NCBI RefSeq assembly: GCF_008087625.1 | Contig: NZ_CP042997.1 | Location: 5,270,001-5,334,000, forward strand | Reading direction: 5' to 3' | Length of the DNA stretch: 64,000 bases | Source: Aquisphaera giovannonii | GTDB lineage: Bacteria; Planctomycetota; Planctomycetia; Isosphaerales; Isosphaeraceae | Shown: piece after piece, positions 25,361 through 37,100 of the stretch | Position numbering within the stretch: position 1 is the stretch's first letter | Layout: every line of letters starts with the position of its first letter | Position numbers and translations under genes: made by a program | The notes under the pieces: generated by a model | What the model was told of the DNA's origin: nothing | What the model saw: the letters and a program-made list of their open reading frames with translations, nothing else | Database searches by the model: none

Positions 25361-26719
25361 ATGCCATCGGGTAAGGACATCTCGGGCGGCGGGGGCAAGC
25401 GAGGCGGAGGGGGCGGGTCCGTGTCGTCGGGGACGACGGGCGGGACCAAGAAGAACGCCTACTGCTCCTTCTGCCGCAAGAGCTTCCGCGACGTCGGCCC
25501 GCTCGTCGAGGGCCCCGGCGATGTCTACATCTGCGGCGACTGCATCGAGCTCTGCCAGTCCATCCTCGACGAGGAGCGGCGGCGGCGGGGCGTCCCCAAG
25601 ACCCTCTTCACCGACATCCCCACCCCGCGCGAGATCAAGGACCAGCTCGACGCCTACGTGATCGGCCAGGACCGCGCCAAGAAGGTGCTGGCGGTCGCCC
25701 TGCACAACCACTACAAGCGGCTCGTGCACGGCGAGGAGCCCAACCAGGAGGTCGAGCTCGACAAGTCCAACATCCTCCTCATCGGCCCGACCGGCTGCGG
25801 CAAGACCCTGCTGGCGCGGACGCTCGCGAGGATCCTCAACGTCCCCTTCGCCATCGGCGACGCCACCACGCTCACCGAGGCCGGGTACGTCGGCGAGGAC
25901 GTCGAGAACATCCTCCTGAAGCTCCTGCACGCCGCCGACTTCGACCTCGAGGCCGCCCAGCGCGGCATCGTCTACATCGACGAGATCGACAAGATCGGCA
26001 AGACGACGCACAACGTCAGCATCACCCGGGACGTCTCCGGCGAGGGCGTGCAGCAGGCCCTGCTGAAGATGCTCGAGGGCACGGTGGCCAACGTCCCGCC
26101 CCAGGGGGGCCGCAAGCACCCCGAGCAGCAGTACATCCAGATGGACACCAGCAACGTGCTGTTCATCTGCGGCGGCACGTTCACCGGGCTGGAGAACATC
26201 ATCGCCCGCCGCGTCGGCAAGAAGACCATCGGCTTCGGCAGCCAGTCCCAGGCCGAGCAGCACACCGAGCTCGGCGAGCTCCTGGGCAAGGTCACCTCCG
26301 ACGACCTCCTGGAGTTCGGCCTCATCCCCGAGTTCATCGGCCGGCTCCCCGTCATCTGCCCGCTCCAGCCGCTGGACGTGAGCGCCCTCATCCAGATCAT
26401 GACCGAGCCCAAGAACGCGCTGGTCAAGCAGTACAAGCGGTTCTTCGAGATGGAGGGCGCCGACGTCGAGTTCACCGCGGACGCCCTCGCCGAGGTCGCC
26501 AAGATGGCCAAGGCCAAGGACACCGGCGCCCGCGGCCTGCGGTCCATCGTCGAGGAGATCATGCTCGACGTCATGTTCGACCTGCCCGACCGCGCCGCCA
26601 AGGACAAGGGCAAGTTCATGATCACCGCCGAGGTGGTCCGCAAGGAGAAGAACCTCTTCGACAGCCCGCCCGTGCCCCTGACCGGCACCAAGGGGGAGCG
26701 CAAGAAGGAGAGCGCCTGA
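25361..26719 (+). CDS. clpX: ATP-dependent Clp protease ATPase subunit ClpX
   Basis: 452 aa from ATG 25361 (AAGGGG upstream). It starts with a Gly/Ser-rich tail of about 30 residues, then the C4 zinc-binding domain ([20 protein letters not shown]). The AAA+ core has Walker [14 protein letters not shown], Walker [12 protein letters not shown], the pore-side [14 protein letters not shown] segment and the sensor-2 [13 protein letters not shown] near the end. Length is close to the usual 420 aa plus the extended N-terminus. ClpX unfolds substrates and feeds them to ClpP; clpP is not in this window, unlike the common clpP-clpX pair. The gene ends 12 bp before a large inverted repeat. Confidence 0.97.
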   Translation: MPSGKDISGGGGKRGGGGGSVSSGTTGGTKKNAYCSFCRKSFRDVGPLVEGPGDVYICGDCIELCQSILDEERRRRGVPKTLFTDIPTPREIKDQLDAYVIGQDRAKKVLAVALHNHYKRLVHGEEPNQEVELDKSNILLIGPTGCGKTLLARTLARILNVPFAIGDATTLTEAGYVGEDVENILLKLLHAADFDLEAAQRGIVYIDEIDKIGKTTHNVSITRDVSGEGVQQALLKMLEGTVANVPPQGGRKHPEQQYIQMDTSNVLFICGGTFTGLENIIARRVGKKTIGFGSQSQAEQHTELGELLGKVTSDDLLEFGLIPEFIGRLPVICPLQPLDVSALIQIMTEPKNALVKQYKRFFEMEGADVEFTADALAEVAKMAKAKDTGARGLRSIVEEIMLDVMFDLPDRAAKDKGKFMITAEVVRKEKNLFDSPPVPLTGTKGERKKESA

Positions 26720-26730
26720 GGAAGGGGAAT

Positions 26731-26960
26731 TCACCACAGAGGCACAGAGGGCACGGAGAAGACCGGAAGAGAAGAAACGACTGCGATGGATGTCCGGTGC
26801 CGGAAGCAAGCCCGAGTCGAGGGGCGTTTACCGCGGCTCCGGGCGAATGCCTCGCGTCTCCCACGTATCCCTTTGCAGGTTTCTCTTCGCCTTCTCCTTT
26901 TCTCTTTGCCTTCCTGGTTTCTCTTCCCGTCTTCTCCGTGCCCTCTGTGCCTCTGTGGTT
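26731..26960. repeat. Long inverted repeat, CCACAGAGGCACAGAGG type
   Basis: Arms 26732-26778 and 26915-26959 are reverse complements over about 45 bp (CACCACAGAGGCACAGAGGG, CACGGAGAAGACCGGAAGAG on the left) with few mismatches; the 140-bp interior is unrelated. It lies exactly between convergent clpX and an aminotransferase gene, where it could end both transcripts. This CACAGAGGCACAGAGG theme is widespread in intergenic DNA of planctomycetes and some other bacteria. Confidence 0.85.
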
Positions 26961-26968
26961 AGGCCCTC

Positions 26969-28081
26969 TTAGGCCAGTGATCGCAGCACGTCCAGCCCGC
27001 GTTTCAGGGTGTCGTCGGACGTGGCGTACGAGATGCGGAAGTGGGTGTCCCGGCGGCTGAAGACGTTGCCGGGGATGACGAGGAGCTCGCGCCTGATGGC
27101 CTCGGCGCAGAACTCCGATGCGGTGCCGCGGGGGGCCTTCGGGAAGACGTAGAAGGCGCCCGCGGGGCGGGTGAGCTCGTAGAGGCCGGAGAGGGCCTCG
27201 ACGACCATATCCCGCTTGCGGGAGTAGGCCTCGACCTGGCTTGAGGAGTCCAGGGCCTTGCCCCCCGCGAGCACGCGGGCGACGCCGAATTGCAGGGGCG
27301 TCGGGGCGCAGACGAAGGTGAACTGCTGGAGCTTGGCCATCTCCTGGATCAGCCGGGACGGGCCGTGCGCGTAGCCGAGCCGCCAGCCGGTCATGCCGAG
27401 GGCCTTGCTGAACCCGTCCACGACGAGCACGTCCTCGTTCCACTCGGCCGGCGACCGGGCCTCCCCGTCGAAGCAGAGCGAGCGGTAGACCTCGTCGCTG
27501 ATGAGCAGGATTCCCCGCTCCTTGCAGAGCAGTGCGAGGGCCCTCATGTCCTCGGTCGAGGCCACCACGCCGGTCGGGTTGTTCGGGCTGTTGACGATCA
27601 CCGCCTTGGTGCGCGGGGTCATCGCCGCGGCGACCTTCGCGGGGTCGATGCGGAAGTCCGGGTAGGTGTCCACCACCACCGTCACGCCCCCGGCCATGGT
27701 CGCCTGGTGCCGGTACATGACGAAGTAGGGGTCGAAGACGATGACCTCGTCGCCGGGGTTGACCGTCGCGATCAGGGCCAGCAGCATCGCGCCGGCGGTC
27801 CCGGCCGTGACGATCACGTCGCGGTCCGCGTGGCCGAGGCCCGCGAACGATCCGCGGATGGCCTCGCGGAGCTCCGGGATCCCGAGCGTCACGGAATACT
27901 GGTTGCGGCCCTCGCGGATCGCGTCGAAGGCGGCGTCCTTGATCGCGTCGTCCACGTCGAAGTAGGGCATGCCGATCGACAGGTCGATCGGGTCCTTCAT
28001 CGCCCGGGCCATCTCGAACGCCTTGCGGATCCCCGAGGCGTCGATCTGCGTCATCCGGTCGGCCAGCCAGGCGTCGTTCAT
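26969..28081 (-). CDS. Class I/II pyridoxal-phosphate aminotransferase
   Basis: 370 aa from ATG 28081. Fold type I features in order: IDLSIGMPYFDVDDAIKDAA, NQYSVTLGIPELREAI, VIVTAGTAGAMLLAL, GDEVIVFDPYFVMY, VNSPNNPTGVV (Asn contacting PLP), LISDEVYRSLCF (Asp) and VDGFSKALGMTGWRLGY with the Schiff-base Lys, then HFRISYATSDDTLKRGLD with the substrate-binding Arg. Closest by pattern to aspartate/LL-diaminopimelate-type aminotransferases; substrate not assignable. It lies 36 bp after apt on the same strand, so the two are probably one operon. Confidence 0.92.
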   Translation of the reverse strand: MNDAWLADRMTQIDASGIRKAFEMARAMKDPIDLSIGMPYFDVDDAIKDAAFDAIREGRNQYSVTLGIPELREAIRGSFAGLGHADRDVIVTAGTAGAMLLALIATVNPGDEVIVFDPYFVMYRHQATMAGGVTVVVDTYPDFRIDPAKVAAAMTPRTKAVIVNSPNNPTGVVASTEDMRALALLCKERGILLISDEVYRSLCFDGEARSPAEWNEDVLVVDGFSKALGMTGWRLGYAHGPSRLIQEMAKLQQFTFVCAPTPLQFGVARVLAGGKALDSSSQVEAYSRKRDMVVEALSGLYELTRPAGAFYVFPKAPRGTASEFCAEAIRRELLVIPGNVFSRRDTHFRISYATSDDTLKRGLDVLRSLA

Positions 28082-28117
28082 GACGGCTCCACCCCGCGTC
28101 GCGGTCGAATCTTCGGA

Positions 28118-28648
28118 TCAATACGTGATCAGGCTGAAGACCTCGGGGGGCGTCAGCCTGGCCCGGCCCTCGAGGAACGAGAGCTCGATCACGAAGGCGC
28201 AGGCGACGAGCTCGGCGCCGGCGGAGTGGACGAGGTCGATGCAGGCCTTCATCGTGCCGCCGGTGGCGAGGACGTCGTCGAGGAGGAGGACCCTGCGGCC
28301 CCGGCCCAGGGCGTCGGAGTGGACCTCCAGGCGGTCGCTACCGTACTCGAGCTGGTATTCCTGGGCGATCGTGGCGTACGGGAGCTTGCCCGGCTTGCGG
28401 ATGGGGACGAAGCCGGCGCCCATCTGCATGGCCAGCGGGGCGCCGAAGATGAAGCCGCGGGCCTCGGCGGCGGCGATGACCTCGACGCCGCGGCCGCGGA
28501 AGTGGGCGGCGAGCTGCTCGATGGCGGAGCGGAAGGCCTCGGGGCTGGCCAGGAGCGGCGTGATGTCCTTGAACTGGATCCCCGGCTTGGGGAAGTCGGG
28601 GATGTTGCGGATGTACTCGCGGAGGTCGATCGTCGCAGGCGCAGTCAT
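28118..28648 (-). CDS. apt: Adenine phosphoribosyltransferase
   Basis: 176 aa from ATG 28648. The family pattern is clear: [85 protein letters not shown] and the PRPP-binding loop [17 protein letters not shown]. Length equals that of typical Apt (about 170-180 aa). It salvages adenine to AMP with PRPP in the cytoplasm. The aminotransferase gene follows closely, a pairing without an obvious pathway link. Confidence 0.96.
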   Translation of the reverse strand: MTAPATIDLREYIRNIPDFPKPGIQFKDITPLLASPEAFRSAIEQLAAHFRGRGVEVIAAAEARGFIFGAPLAMQMGAGFVPIRKPGKLPYATIAQEYQLEYGSDRLEVHSDALGRGRRVLLLDDVLATGGTMKACIDLVHSAGAELVACAFVIELSFLEGRARLTPPEVFSLITY

Positions 28649-28990
28649 GGACAAAACGCTCCCGATGCGTCGGTCGGGCGGGGCCGGGGCCCGCCCGGCG
28701 GCCTCGCCCCCGCGGCCGGATCTCCCGGGCCGCGGCCGGCCGGGCCGCCCCTTCACTATGGGTCAGCCGCACCCGGTTGTCCAGCCGGGCGCGCCGGGGC
28801 CCGACCGGGCCGTGAACGGTCACCCGGGCCCTCATGGCCGCACGCCTCGACCCTTTTCGATCGCTTGCCGCGATGCGTCTCGATATTTTGAATCAAGAAG
28901 GTGCCCGCGATGCCGTCGCGGTCCCCGTCAATTCTCCTTGCACGCACCTGGACGAGGTTGCACGTGATTCAGCGGACGGAGTCTGTGCCG
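28649..28990. other. Divergent intergenic region
   Basis: 340 bp between apt (minus) and a secreted-protein gene (plus). TTGCCG (28865-28870), 17-bp spacer, TTGAAT (28888-28893) is a weak promoter candidate for the plus-strand gene. No gene seen. Confidence 0.4.
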
Positions 28991-31072
28991 ATGCGAGCCT
29001 GTACCGAACGGCCCCCCGTATTCCCGGCCGCCCTCTTCCTGGGACTGCTCTGCGCGGCACTCGGCGCCGGACGAGCACAGGCTCAGCCACCCGCGGGCAA
29101 GCTCTCGCGGTTCATCCCCGCGCAGGGCCTGAGCCTGTACCTCGAGTACGACGGGCTCGAATCCCACGCCGGGGCCTGGAAGGCCACGTCGGCCTGGCAG
29201 ATCCTGAACGAGACCCCGGCCGGAGGCTTGATGGCCGACGCGGCGCGTCAGACCTTCGACCAGCTCCGAAGGCTCCATCCCGATGCCCCGTTCGGCGGGG
29301 ATGACGTGCTCGCGTTCCAGGAGCATCTCACCCGCCGCGGCCTCGCGATCGCGTCGCTGAAGGCCGCCGGAGGGAACGCGACAGTCTTCGTCCTCCCGGG
29401 AATGGCGGGGGCGCCACGGGCCGACCGCGTCCGGCGGATGCTCCAGATCGCGGCGATGCCCGGTCGCGACAAGGCGACCTCGAAGCCCGTTCGGCTCCGG
29501 GGCCGCACCCTCAATGGGCTCGAGGAGGGGCCGGGCGACGGCGGGCCGCTCGCCAGGATCAGCCCGCCACCGCCGCTCACCTGGTGGATGGAAGGCGAGA
29601 CGCTCGTGCTGGTGAAAGGCCCGGAGGGCGGAACCGCCGCGTTCGGGCCGGATCGCCCCGATGTCGAGGAGAAGGCCAGGGCGGCCCACGCGGATTGCGT
29701 CGCACTCGTGCTCGACGCGATCGAGGACAAGGCGCCGAACGCGTCGACCCACCCCTTGTTCTCCGCGGCGATCGTCGAGGGCCGAGACATCGCCGGCTTC
29801 GAGCCGAACGGCCTCTTCGCGGCCGAGTCGAGCCGGGACGCCGGCGTGATCGGCGAGCTGTTGACCGGGCCGGGCGGCGAGGTCTCCACGAATTCGGTCG
29901 AGTATGCGATCTCGGCCGCCTTCGGCGTGACGAGGGCCAGGCGAGTCCTCGCGCGATGGGGCTTCCGCGGCAAGGCGCTGCTGGCCGACCTGCGCTTCGA
30001 GGGCCTCGGCGCCGACGCGGCGAAGGCCGGGCTGCTCGAACCGTCGGGCTTCCGCAAGGACCACCTGCCGCCGATCCCGCGCCGCTCAGGGGCGTTCGTC
30101 ATCGCCGCACCTCGGCGGCAGCTCGACTCGAAAACGACGACGGATGTTCTCGAAGGAGTCTCGGTCCGAGAGGAGTACCGCGGGCATTGGGAGGCCGCGA
30201 AGCTGGTCTTCGAAGACGCGGAGAACCGCCGCGCGATCCTCGGCCTTTTCGAGCGCCTGGGGCCGTCCTGGTGCCTTTACGCGGCACCGGGTGGGGCGTC
30301 GGGTAAGGAGACACTGGCCGCGCTCCAGGTCGACGTCAAGGACGTCGGCGACGCCGAGAAGGCACTCGACGCCCTGGCGTCGCGGCTCAACGCGTACTTC
30401 CGCGAGCAGGAGCTCGGAGAGGCGGGCGCGGGACAGGAAGGGCGCGTCCCCGCCCTGGTGCTCGAGCGCCTGCCCGGCTCCGGGCGCGGCTACCGCCTGA
30501 CATCGCCGAACGACCGCGTCCCCTGGCTCTCCGGGACGATGCAGCCGATGATCTTGATTGCGGGGTCGAGGATGGTCCTCGCGACGAACCCGGAGGTGGC
30601 CCGCGCGGCCCTGGCGGCCGAGCGGCGAGCCGAGGATCGCTGGCAGCCGTCGGGCGAGACGGCCCGGCTCTTCGAATGCCTGCCGTCGAACCTGTCGCTC
30701 CTATTCGTCGGTAACCCGCGCGATTCGGCCTGGCCCGAGGCGATCGCCGAGCTGGGAGGGACGACCACGCCGGCGATCGCACGGCTCCTCGGAGCCGATC
30801 TCGACGACCCTCCGGCTCGCCCGCGGCCATCGGAGCTGATGTCGCTGCTCGGGATCAAGCCGGCGGGGCACGACGGCAAGCCGCTGAAGGCCGAGGACCT
30901 GCGCCCCCTCATCTTCCCGAGCGTGTTCGCCGTGGCGATCGAGGCCCGGAGCGTCCGCATCCTGTCGCTCGAAGCCCTTCCCTTCGGCTGCCTCGGGGCG
31001 GAGGCCGTCTACAACCAGCAAGGGCTCTCCAAGTCCGTCACGCTCGAGCCACGTTTCGCGCCCGAACGTTGA
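28991..31072 (+). CDS. Secreted hypothetical protein (DUF3352-like)
   Basis: 693 aa from ATG 28991, which gives a signal peptide (PPVFPAALFLGLLCAALGAG, cleavage after AQA); the frame is open to 28901 but that adds no leader. The mature protein alternates alpha/beta segments: RFIPAQGLSLYLEYDGLESH, LTWWMEGETLVLVKGPEGG, SNSLFVGNPRD-like strands and paired ALDALASRLNAYF helices. The overall pattern (repeated strand-turn-helix units judging a person-size 'model' protein of 600-700 aa) recalls the DUF3352 proteins of cyanobacteria and planctomycetes, but no motif proves it. No catalytic residues recognised. Convergent with the giant gene that ends 52 bp downstream. Confidence 0.6.
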   Translation: MRACTERPPVFPAALFLGLLCAALGAGRAQAQPPAGKLSRFIPAQGLSLYLEYDGLESHAGAWKATSAWQILNETPAGGLMADAARQTFDQLRRLHPDAPFGGDDVLAFQEHLTRRGLAIASLKAAGGNATVFVLPGMAGAPRADRVRRMLQIAAMPGRDKATSKPVRLRGRTLNGLEEGPGDGGPLARISPPPPLTWWMEGETLVLVKGPEGGTAAFGPDRPDVEEKARAAHADCVALVLDAIEDKAPNASTHPLFSAAIVEGRDIAGFEPNGLFAAESSRDAGVIGELLTGPGGEVSTNSVEYAISAAFGVTRARRVLARWGFRGKALLADLRFEGLGADAAKAGLLEPSGFRKDHLPPIPRRSGAFVIAAPRRQLDSKTTTDVLEGVSVREEYRGHWEAAKLVFEDAENRRAILGLFERLGPSWCLYAAPGGASGKETLAALQVDVKDVGDAEKALDALASRLNAYFREQELGEAGAGQEGRVPALVLERLPGSGRGYRLTSPNDRVPWLSGTMQPMILIAGSRMVLATNPEVARAALAAERRAEDRWQPSGETARLFECLPSNLSLLFVGNPRDSAWPEAIAELGGTTTPAIARLLGADLDDPPARPRPSELMSLLGIKPAGHDGKPLKAEDLRPLIFPSVFAVAIEARSVRILSLEALPFGCLGAEAVYNQQGLSKSVTLEPRFAPER

Positions 31073-31123
31073 ATCGCATGCCGCCCCTTTCGGCTCACGT
31101 CGATGAGTCTAGGAGATGGTGTC

Positions 31124-34100
31124 TCAGCCCTTACGCCGCCTCGGCCCGCGGGGGTGCGCCTTGCCGGTCGTCTGTTTGCTTGGGGCGTTCACCTGGCCCG
31201 ACTGGCCCAGGCCCGCGGGGAGGAGCGTCGACTGCGGCGTCTTCTGGCGGGAGCGGGAGTTGAAGCCGGTGATGTAGTCGGCCAGGGCGATCGGGTTGCT
31301 CGAGAAGGTGTTGGCGCCGGTGGCCTTGCCCCGCCGGTTCCTGGTCCGCCCCTGGGGCACGCTGTTCTGCGGGGCGTCGTAGCGGAGCACGCCGTAGATG
31401 CCGTTGGCGATCACCTGGTTCGACAGCACCTGGTTGCCCACCGGCAGGGCGTAGACCGTGCCGTTGAAGTCGCGGCGGGTGATGTAGACGCCGACGAAGA
31501 CGTTGCCGGCGATGAGGTTGCCGGAGGCGGTGTTCGACGACGTGCCGAGGATGACGACCCCGTGGAGCTGGAGCCCGTAGTAGACGAGATTGCCGCCGGT
31601 GGACACCACCGGGTTGGCCGTCGGGTTGACGTCGCCGGGGTTCGCCGGGAAGGCCTTCGCGCCGGCGATGTTCGTGCCGATCCGGTTGTTCGAGATGACG
31701 TTGCCCAGGCCGGTGGCATTCTGCGAGGCGCCGACCTGGGAGCCGCCGCCGGAGATCTCGACCCCCGCCAGGCCGTTGGCCGAGATCAGGTTGCCGTCGA
31801 TGAGGTTGTTCGGCGAGCCGTTGACGAAGACGCCGAACTCGAAGTTCGGCACGGCGCGAGTCCCCGTCAGGTCGGTGCCGATGATGTTCTCCAGGACGGC
31901 GTTGCTGCCGGAGCCGGCGGCCGCGGCGGTCGTCGCCGGGCCGGTGATGTTGACGCCGATCTGGTTGCCCGAGATCAGGTTGCCGAAGCCGTGGCCGCCG
32001 ACGACGTTGCCCCGGGCGTTGAGGATGTACACCCCCGAGGTCTGGGTGGGCGCCAGGGCGTAGGCGGCGGCGAATGCGGCGGGCACGGCGGGCCGGCCGT
32101 CGCCGGCGAGGTTGGTGCCGAGGAAGTTGCCCTGGACGGCATTGCCCGTGGCGTTCGGCCCGGTGATCTCGACGCCGGCCTGGGCGTTGCCGGAGATGAC
32201 GTTCCGCACCAGCGAGGGGCCGAAGCCGGTCGGGGACGAGCCCGGCGGGTTCCAGGCGGTGGAGGCGCCGCCGACGAGGTTGCCCGGCGAGCCGTTGATC
32301 AGGACGCCGATCTGGCTGACCACGGCGCCCTGGCCGTTGAGGACCGGGCTGCCGCCGCGGTCCAGGCCGATCAGGTTCCCCTGGATGGCGTTGCCGTGGA
32401 CCCCCGGGCCGGACGCCTCCACGCCGACGGCCGTGCCGTCCCGGAGGCTCCCCTGGGTGAGGATGTTCCCCGCGCCGGGGGCCGCGCCGCCGATCGCGTT
32501 GCCGGCGGCCTGGTCGGCGAGCATCACCCCGACCAGGTTGGAGAGGTCGGCCGCGTCCGAGTGCGCGGTGCCGTCCAGGCCCAGGCCGATGTAGTTCCCC
32601 TGCACGGCGTTGCCGGACGACGTCCCGCCGATCCGGACGCCCGCCTGGGCGTTGCCGGAGATCACGTTGGCCGGGGAGAGCGGCACGTTCGTCCCGCCCA
32701 GCGTCGCCCCCCCGGCCTGGCCGACGACGTTGCCGGTGACGTTGTACAGGTAGACGCCGAAGGCCTGCTGCGACCCGGCGAGCCGGGCCGCGCCGGTGCG
32801 GTCGGTGCCGATGAGGTTGGAGGCGACGGCGTTCCCCGAGCCGTCGTTGTCGGACACCCTCGTGACGTACACGCCGTTGGAGAGGTTGCCGGAGATCAGG
32901 TTCGCGAGGCCGGCGCCGCCGACGCGGTTGCCCTGGGCGCTGAGGATGTCCACGCCGTCGGCGTTGGGGATCGCCGCCATGCCGGAGGCGTCGGTGCCGA
33001 TGAAGTTGCCGTAGACGTCGTTGCCAAAGGCCTTCAGGTTCGCGACCGGGCTGAAGATCGCGACGCCGGCCTGGGCGTTGCCGGAGATCAGGTTGCCCTC
33101 GGAGGCGCCCAGCGTCAGGGCCGGGGCCTGCCCGCCGCCGAGCCCGGCGTCCGCCCCGCCGACGAGGTTCAGCGACGAGCCGTAGATGAACACGCCGTTG
33201 CCGCCGTTGGGCCGGCTCGCGGTGCCGGCCCGGTTCGTGCCGATGAAGTTCCCCCGGAGGATGTTGCGGTATCCCGAGGGGGCGGGCGTGGTCTCCACGG
33301 CGTAGATCATGACGCCGCTCTGGCCGTTCCCCGAGACCACGTTGCCGGCGACGAGGTTGGCGTCCTCCGTGGCCCCGCCGGCCTTGCCCGTGGCGTCGAG
33401 GTAGATGCCGTTGCCCTGGTTGGCGATCGGGTTGTTGCCGGCCGGGTCCAGGCCGATGACGTTGCCGGAGATGCTGTTGCGGACCGTGTTCGAGCCGAAG
33501 AGGTGGACGCCGTTGCCCTGGTTGCCGGAGATCGTGTTGCCGGTGATCGCGTTGCCCACCGCCTCGGCGTCCCGGTTGGAGTCGTTCCCGCCGATGACGA
33601 AGACCCCTTCGGAGGTGTTGCCCAGCCTCGCGTCGCCGGCCGCGTCGGTGCCGATGAAGTTGCCCGAGATCGTGTTGCCGTCGGCGCTGTTGGCCAGGAG
33701 GACGCCGTAGAGGAGGTTCCCGGAGATGACGTTGCCGTCCACCGCGTTGGACGTCCCGCCGCTGATGACCAGGCCGGAGACGCGGTTGGGGTTGGGCTGC
33801 ATGGCCTGGCCGCCCCTGCCGTCGGGGGTCGGGGCCGCGCCGATGAAGTTGCCCGCGATGGCGTTCCGGGAGGCGGCGAACGTGAGCGAGCCGCTGGCGT
33901 CGGCCCCCTTCGAGATCAGGATCCCGCTGGCCTGGTTCCCGGCGATGACGTTCGAGCCCCCCGCGCCGCCGATCTCGTTGTCGCTCGAGCCGTTGATGAA
34001 GATCCCGTTCGCGGAGTTGCCGAGCCCGGTCCCGTTGATGGAATTGGTCCCGATCCAGTTCCCGCCGATGCCGATCCGCGAGGACTGGAGCAGGTCGATG

Positions 34101-37100
34101 CCGTTGGCCCGGTTGCCCGCGATGATGTTGCCGTCCACGCCGACGAAGGAGGCGGCCGTGCCGCCCGCCCCCGGGGCCGCCGCGACCGTCATCGCCCCCG
34201 AGATGCCGTCGAGGAAGAGCCCGTCCGACCCGTTGCCCGTGTTGACGACCTGCGAACTGCCGGGTCCGCCGCCGCCCCCGGGGACCGCGACCGTCTGCGA
34301 GATGGAGCCCCCCGCGGCGTCCGTCCCGATCCGGTTCCCCCGGACCGCGAGGTACGCGACGTTCTCCGAGCCGGGCGTCTGCGTCGCGGCGTGGATCCCC
34401 GCGGCGCGGTTGGCCGAGATCAGGTTGCCGAAGACCTGGACGTTCGAGGTGCCCAGGAGGAAGATGCCGTCCCCGAGGTTCCCCATGTTGACCACGGACC
34501 AGCCGAGCGCCTGCCCCCGGAAGTCGATCGCGTTGGCGACGGCCGCCGCGGCCTGGCCGGCGGCGTTCATGCCGATGATGTTGCCCTGGATCAGGATCGG
34601 CAGCGAGCCCGGGCCGGCGTCGCGGACGTTGCGGACCTCGATCCCCCGTCCCAGGTTCCCCGAGATGACGTTGGCGCCCGTGCCGCGGGCCGCGGCGCCG
34701 CCCCCGGACAGGTCGAAGGCGTCCGCCGCCGTCCCGCCGACGGTGACGCCCTGCAGGCCGTCGATCAGGATGCCGTCGAGCACGTTGCCCATCGGCTTCG
34801 GGGTCGTGCTCGCCGCGGCCGGATCCGCCGAGGCCGCGTCGACCACCGAGGTGCCGAACCGGTTCAGGCCGATGAAGTTGCCCAGGATCGCGACCCGGGC
34901 GAGGGTCGAATAGCCCGTCCCCCCCGCCGCGGCCTGCGCCGTGATCCCGCTCAGGCCGTTCCCGGAGATGGTGTTGTCCCGGATCGTCACGCCCGTGAGG
35001 GAGGTGCCCGCCGCGGCGGCGGCGGACTGCTCCAGGAGGATGCCGCTCAGGCCATTGCCCTGCGACGCCCCCGTGACCGGGCTGTGGGCGCTCAGCCCGT
35101 CCGCCGTGGTGCCGATGAGGTTGCCCTCCACCGCGAGGAACCCGCCGGGGCTGGGATGGCCGCCGGGCCCGGTGAGGGTCACGCCGGACCCGGTGAGGTC
35201 GCCGACGAAGTGGATGCCGTTGAGGGTGTTGCGGGAGATCAGGTTGTTCCGGACCGTGTTGGCCGGGGTGGTGGCGGACGGATCGGCGACGGGGACGCTC
35301 AACGCCCGGTCGTTCTGGGCGAGGATCCCGTCGCGGGCGTTGTCCGTGATCGAGTTCCCCAGCCGGACGATCACCGTGATCGCGTTGCCGTCGGCGCCCG
35401 GGCCGGTCACGGCCGCGTCGTCCCCGCCGATCGCGTTGCCCCACGACCCATTCAGCCAGATCCCGCCCTTGCCCTGCGCGCCCGAGCCGTTGCCGATGGC
35501 CAGCACGCCGGTGATGTCCGAGCCGACCTGATTGCCGACGACCGAGTTGCCCGCCACGCCGTCGAGCTCGACCCCGGCGACCAGGTTCCCCGAGATCACG
35601 TTGGCGTAGGGGCTGTCCGGCCGCCACCGCAGCGGGTCGGCGGCCCCCCGGCCCGCCGTCGCCGCCGCGAGCGCGGCGGAGTAGCCGATCGTGTTGCCCG
35701 CGGACGAGCCCTCGATCAGCACGCCGACCGGGTTGGAGAAGTTGCCGGAGCTGACGGCGCCGGTCTCGCTCGTGCCGATCAGCGCGTTGGCCACGACGTT
35801 CGCCGAGCCGCCCGTGATGCGGACGCCGGCGCCGGCGGATCCGGTGCCGCCGTTGCCCGAGACGAGGACCCGGTTCGCGTTGTCGGCCGCGGGGCCGCCG
35901 ATCGTGTTGCCCGAGGAATTGGTGACCCGGATGCCGTCGCCGCGGTTGCCGTTGTTCTGCTTGTCCTGGAACGCCGTCGTGCCCACCGTCGCGTTGATGA
36001 TCCAGTTGCCGTCCGACGCCCCCGAGGCGCCGGCCTGGCCGATGTCGATCCCGTCCCCGGTGTTCCCGGCGACGAAGACCCGGCTCACGGCGGCCGCGCC
36101 GCCGATCGAGTTCCCGCCCGAGCCGCCCGCCAGCAGGATGCCCGTCCCGTTGCCGTTGCCCGCGAGGGGGGCGTCCGGGTCGTACCCGAAGTAGCCGCGG
36201 GTGATGGAGTTGCCGGTCGTCTGGATCACGAGCCCGGCGCCGGCCTTGAAGCCGAAGAGACTCAGGCCGGCGATCGAGCTGCCGCTCGAGCCCCCCTGGG
36301 CGCCCGCCTTGGAGCCCAGCACCAGGCCGTTGACGGCCGAGGACGGGGGATCGGCGGGGTTGGTGTCCCTCGTGATCTTCGCCAGCAGCAGCGGGCTGAC
36401 GATGGACTGGACCTGCCCGAGGACCTGGGCCCGGGTCGACGGGTCCGGGGCCGACCCCAGCAGGCCGGATACCCGGCCCTTGAGCGCGGTGATGGCCGCG
36501 GCCTGCGTCGCGGGGAGGGCGGCCTCGCCGAGATCCAGGACGATCCTGCCGGCCGCGTCGAAGACCCGGATGGAGAGCAGGTTGCCGCCGTCGAGGCCCA
36601 CGTCCACGACGGACGTGCCCGCCGAGGGCAGCGACGAGCCGTCGGCCGCCAGCGAGACGAGCTGAAGCCCGTAGGTCGGGATCGCGCCGGGGGTGCCGAC
36701 GTCGATCGTCACCGGCCTGGTGATGGGCTCGAGGTCCGACTCCAGCGCGATCACCCGCGACGTCGTGAAGAACGCGGGCCCGAAGATGATCGTCGTGGAG
36801 GTGCCGGAGAGGTTGTAGTCGTGGATCACCTGCCGCAGCGAGCCGGTCCCGGTGTCCTCGTTGTTGGTGACCTCGTTCGGCTCCGCGACCTTCACAGCGT
36901 TGGAGAACGGGGAGGTGCTCCCGCCGGGGGCCGTGTCGGTCAGGAGGACCTGGCTGTTCGTCGTGACGCCCGTCACCGCGAGGGTGAACGTGTAGGTCCC
37001 GCCGCCGTCGGCCCTCACGTCGCCGGCCAGCGGGGCCCCCAGGAACTCCCGGGCGCCGTTCACGATCCGGTAGACCTCGAAGGTCGGCGTGCCGGCCAGC

